From: Cryobacterium psychrophilum
Lineage (GTDB): Bacteria > Actinomycetota > Actinomycetes > Actinomycetales > Microbacteriaceae
Direction of reading: 5' to 3'
Assembly: GCF_004365915.1 (NCBI RefSeq)
Contig: NZ_SODI01000001.1
Coordinates: 1,860,001-1,924,000 of the forward strand
Length of the DNA: 64,000 nt
The notes below the pieces were generated by a model. It saw only the letters and a list, made by a program, of their open reading frames with translations. It was not told the origin of the DNA and searched no databases. The first letter of the stretch is position 1, and each line of letters begins with the position of its first letter. The position numbers and the translations under genes were made by a program. Shown here piece by piece: positions 58,740-64,000 of this stretch.

Positions 58740-58789
58740 AGCGATCCTTCCAAGGGGGACTGCGGAGCCCTCATCATTTCCAGCGGTCC

Positions 58790-59836
58790 TTACGGGCGGA
58801 GTAGCACCTTGATGGCGCGACGCTCGTCCATGGCCGCGTAGGCCTCGGCAACTTCGGCAAGCGGAAGCTCCAGGTCGAAGACACGGCCCGGGTTCAGGGC
58901 GCCCGAGAGCACCTCCGGCAGCAACTCGTCGACATAGCCGCGAACGGATGCGACGCCGCCGTTGAGCCCCACATTGCGGCCGAACAACGGCCGAATCTCG
59001 ATCGGGCCGCCGGTGGGCACGCCGACATAGCCGACCATCCCGCCTGGCCTGGCCGACGCGATGGCCTGCTCCATCGACTCCTTGGTTCCGACGCACTCGA
59101 GCACGCAGTCAGCGCCGATGCCGTCGAGCAGCTCCTGAACGCGGGCCACTCCCTCGTCTCCGCGGAGGTCCACGATGTCGGTGGCACCGAATTCGCGGGC
59201 AACGGCCTGTCGGTCGGCGTGACGCGACATGGCAATGATGCGCGAGGCGCCGAGGCGCTTGCTCGCGAGTACGGCGCAGAGCCCGACGGCTCCGTCACCG
59301 ACAACGACAACGGTGCTGCCCTGGGTGACACTGGCGGAGACGGCTGCGTGGTGCCCGGTACCCATCACGTCGGCGAGGGTGAGCAGGCTCGGCACGAGTG
59401 CGTCGTCGGGCTGCTCGGGGGTCGCCACGAGCGATCCGTCGGCGTGGGGAACGCGCACGCGCTCGCCCTGGGCGCCATCGGCGAAGCCGCCCATGCGGTC
59501 ATCGGAACCCCACCAGACGCCGTTGAGGCAGGAGGTGCTCACGCCGTTCCGGCAGTTCACGCAGGTGTTGTCACAGTCGTAGAAGGGTGCGATGACGAAG
59601 TCGCCCACCTTGATCGTAGAGACTTCTGCGCCGATCTGCTCGACGATTCCCACGAATTCGTGTCCGATACGGTGTGGTTCGTTGGTGGGGGCCACGCCCC
59701 GGTAGGGCCACAGGTCCGAACCACAGACACAGGCCGCGACGACGCGCACGATGGCGTCGCCGCCGGTGGACAGCACGGGATCGGGAACCTCTTCGAGGCG
59801 CACGTCACGTTCTCCATAAATCACAGTTGCAAGCAT
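58790..59836 (-). CDS. Zinc-dependent alcohol dehydrogenase-family protein
   Basis: 348 residues of the MDR superfamily. Catalytic zinc ligands are in VCGSDLWPYRG and HRIGHEFVGIVE, and the structural zinc Cys set in FYDCDNTCVNCRNGVSTSC. The Rossmann motif is VVVVGDGAVGLCAVLASKRL. The Asn-Gly-Val-Trp-Trp-Gly stretch and GGFADGAQGERVRVP are shared with a glutathione-independent, TdH-like group. Substrate open. Confidence 0.9.
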   Translation of the reverse strand: MLATVIYGERDVRLEEVPDPVLSTGGDAIVRVVAACVCGSDLWPYRGVAPTNEPHRIGHEFVGIVEQIGAEVSTIKVGDFVIAPFYDCDNTCVNCRNGVSTSCLNGVWWGSDDRMGGFADGAQGERVRVPHADGSLVATPEQPDDALVPSLLTLADVMGTGHHAAVSASVTQGSTVVVVGDGAVGLCAVLASKRLGASRIIAMSRHADRQAVAREFGATDIVDLRGDEGVARVQELLDGIGADCVLECVGTKESMEQAIASARPGGMVGYVGVPTGGPIEIRPLFGRNVGLNGGVASVRGYVDELLPEVLSGALNPGRVFDLELPLAEVAEAYAAMDERRAIKVLLRP

Positions 59837-59909
59837 GAATTCAACCTAACCCGCGATTCTGTGCTCTTCCGGTGCGCGCCCTGTACGGCTCAGCTCAGGC
59901 CGCAAACGC

Positions 59910-62093
<2,184 letters not shown>

Positions 62094-62250
62094 CGCGGTT
62101 CCTCCCGAGTTGCGGCGAATTCGCTCAACTGTATCCCTCCCCCCACGACCTCACCACCCCCTGCCGCTTGCACACGATGCCGCCGAGCGGCGATGCAGGC
62201 CAAAGGTGAGAGAATGGAGGTTGGCCCAAAGACTGGAGTCCCTCTTACCT

Positions 62251-64000
62251 ATGGCGCATACCCTCAGCACACACGAGATTGCACGACTCGTCGGCAGCCA
62301 GTCGTTTTCGCGCGGCGAACGCTACGCCCGCAACGGCCATGTCACGTCCAGGTCCTGGTTCGGCAACGGTACCCAGCTGTTCGGCAATGTGCAGGGCTCG
62401 AACCCCGAGCCCTATTCCGTGACCGTGTCGTTCACGCTCAGCTCCACGGGCGCCGTACTGCGGGCATCCGGTGTGTGCACCTGCCCCATGAAAACCAATT
62501 GCAAGCACGTGGCCGCGTTGCTCATTACGAGCGCAAGCGCGCCGGATGCCAGCCAGCCGCCACGCGGAACCGGGCGTGCACTGGGCGACAGGCGGATGCC
62601 CGTGTTTGAGTCGACCCCGGAGCCTCCGGCTCCCCCCGCCTGGCAGACCGCGCTCGGAGCGATCACCCGCCAGCGCGACGACGAGTCCACCGCAACCGCG
62701 CTGGCGCTGCAGTTCGATCTGCTGGAGCCTGCCCACGCCACACGCTTCACCGCCAGCCGTGGTCCGCAGCCGCAACGACTCGGCGCCCGCCCCATGGTGA
62801 TGGGCAAGAAGAGCAAGTGGATTCGCGGCAACATCACCTGGGACAATCTCTCGTACTTGCCGGGTTCGTTCGTCCCTGAGCACCGCAAGATTCTCAGCGC
62901 CATCTATGCCCTGTATTCGGCCGGTTCGCGGTTTTACACCTACGCAGACCAGTGGATCCACCTCGACGGTTTCGCGAACCGTGCGCTCTGGGAGCTGCTC
63001 GGGGAGGCGCAGGCGAGCGGCCTCCCGCTCGTTTCCACCAACGCCACCCAGTCCGCCGTTGTCTTGAGCACAGCGGATGCCGCGCTTGAGCTCGACATCA
63101 ACCGCACCGATGCGGGCCTGACGCTCACTCCCCTGGTTGAGCTCGACACCATGCGACTGCAACGCCGCGAATTCGGTTTCATTGGGGAGCCGGCCCACGG
63201 AATCTTCACCTGGTCGAACGCTGTCGACCTCGATGACGACACCGTGACGAACCTCACCCTGGCGCCACTCGCGCACCGGGTGAGCGCCGAGATGCGCGCT
63301 CTCGCCACGGCCCAGGACCCACTGCTGATTCCGGTGGCCGATGAACCGGCCTTTGTTGCCGACTACTACCCGACCCTGCGACAGCAGCTCACGCTCACGA
63401 GCCACGACGGGTCATTCACGCTGCCGGAGAGCCCGCGTGCGGTGCTCTCCCTCGACGTCACCCACCAGGCCGGCCACCGCGTTGAACTGCTCTGGCAGTG
63501 GCGCTACCTCGAGGCCGCTGACGGCACCGAAACCCCTGAACCGGATGCCGACACGGCGCACGATCTGGAGCGCTATCGCCTGGGTCTGTGGCGGTCCCCG
63601 AGCGACACCGGGTACCGCGATGACGCCGCCGAGGCAGCAATTCTCCAGGGCCTCGGCTCTGCCCTCTCCGCCTTCCCGACACTGGCTCCGGAGTACCGCG
63701 GCCACCCGCGGTTGAACGCGCGCTCCAGCCTTGAGGGCTCGGCCATGATCACGTTCCTCGACACGTTGCTTCCCGCCCTGCGTGCCCTCCCGGACCTGCG
63801 CGTCTCCGTGGCCGAAGGCGCGCCGAGTTACCGGGAGGCCGACGAGGCGCCCGTGATCAGCCTCGCCACGAGCGCCCGCGCCGACAGTCACGACTGGTTC
63901 AACCTCGACGTCACCGTGAGCATCGACGGCGAGGAGATTCCGTACGACGAGCTGTTCCGCGCGCTCGCCTCCGAGCAGGAACTCATGATCCTGGCCACCG
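62251..64000 (+). CDS. SWIM zinc-finger protein, probably the N-terminal part of an SNF2-type helicase, partial
   Basis: 583 codons are visible and the gene runs off the window. A SWIM finger occupies about residues 60-95 with the metal ligands in VCTCPMKTNCKHVAALL (CxCx5CxH). The N-terminal half then resembles the long lead of bacterial SWIM-SNF2 helicases (WIRGNITWDNLSYLPGSF, FYTYADQWIHL). No helicase motif has appeared yet by position 64000, so the helicase label is inferred. Divergent from clpB. Confidence 0.8.
   Translation, partial: MAHTLSTHEIARLVGSQSFSRGERYARNGHVTSRSWFGNGTQLFGNVQGSNPEPYSVTVSFTLSSTGAVLRASGVCTCPMKTNCKHVAALLITSASAPDASQPPRGTGRALGDRRMPVFESTPEPPAPPAWQTALGAITRQRDDESTATALALQFDLLEPAHATRFTASRGPQPQRLGARPMVMGKKSKWIRGNITWDNLSYLPGSFVPEHRKILSAIYALYSAGSRFYTYADQWIHLDGFANRALWELLGEAQASGLPLVSTNATQSAVVLSTADAALELDINRTDAGLTLTPLVELDTMRLQRREFGFIGEPAHGIFTWSNAVDLDDDTVTNLTLAPLAHRVSAEMRALATAQDPLLIPVADEPAFVADYYPTLRQQLTLTSHDGSFTLPESPRAVLSLDVTHQAGHRVELLWQWRYLEAADGTETPEPDADTAHDLERYRLGLWRSPSDTGYRDDAAEAAILQGLGSALSAFPTLAPEYRGHPRLNARSSLEGSAMITFLDTLLPALRALPDLRVSVAEGAPSYREADEAPVISLATSARADSHDWFNLDVTVSIDGEEIPYDELFRALASEQELMILAT

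Overview
The window looks like chromosomal DNA of a high-GC actinobacterium, most probably a member of the Microbacteriaceae (Cryobacterium-like). This rests on GC-rich codon use, frequent GTG starts and ATGA/GTGA gene overlaps, coenzyme F420 biosynthesis genes, a septum-formation-family membrane protein, and a 16S-23S-5S operon without spacer tRNAs. The assignment is by inspection only.

Layout. 1-4,100 is a decayed, probably imported stretch: a partial TRAP-type binding lipoprotein, an intact ThDP-dependent 2-oxoacid decarboxylase/acetolactate-synthase-like enzyme, a frameshifted relic of a second ThDP enzyme, and the tail of an EamA transporter. 4,100-8,840 holds terC behind a candidate yybP-ykoY manganese riboswitch, pyrE with a septum-formation-family protein, a 40-aa membrane peptide and a LysR regulator. 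9,130-20,960 is a complete-looking pyrimidine/beta-alanine catabolic unit, all on the minus strand and read from a divergent MocR-type regulator: beta-ureidopropionase, dihydropyrimidinase, a luciferase-like (LLM) oxidoreductase, an ABC importer, an aminotransferase and MmsA. No classical dihydropyrimidine dehydrogenase or Rut system is present, so the LLM protein is the candidate for the missing first step.

21,166-34,091 is an F420 region: a proposed F420-0 ABC transporter (binding protein, permease, ATPase) overlapping cofD on the plus strand, facing an F420-dependent oxidoreductase-cofE-cofC operon on the minus strand. Between the convergent cofD and cofC sits a 6,450-bp Tn402/Tn5053-type transposon (25,148-31,597). 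It has perfect 27-bp terminal inverted repeats, a 5-bp CAAAC target duplication, tniA, tniB, a tniQ whose N-terminal domain is joined to a zinc/coiled-coil protein, a resolvase with a res-like site, and two cargo genes.

34,200-48,370 carries xth, an FAH-family hydrolase, an alpha/beta hydrolase with an Asp in the nucleophile position, SDRs, a methyltransferase, MFS and APC transporters, a DUF6421 gene and an ABC-2 exporter, with two pseudogenes (an AEC transporter and AlkD). 48,420-54,450 is a minus-strand rRNA operon with a duplicated 5S gene and a recognisable promoter. 54,790-64,000 carries threonine aldolase-fadD, a nitroreductase, a membrane protein, a zinc alcohol dehydrogenase, a ClpB lacking its N-terminal domain, and the start of a SWIM-domain protein.

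The most notable points are the pyrimidine cluster with an LLM enzyme in place of PydA next to F420 genes, and the transposon with its unusual TniQ.
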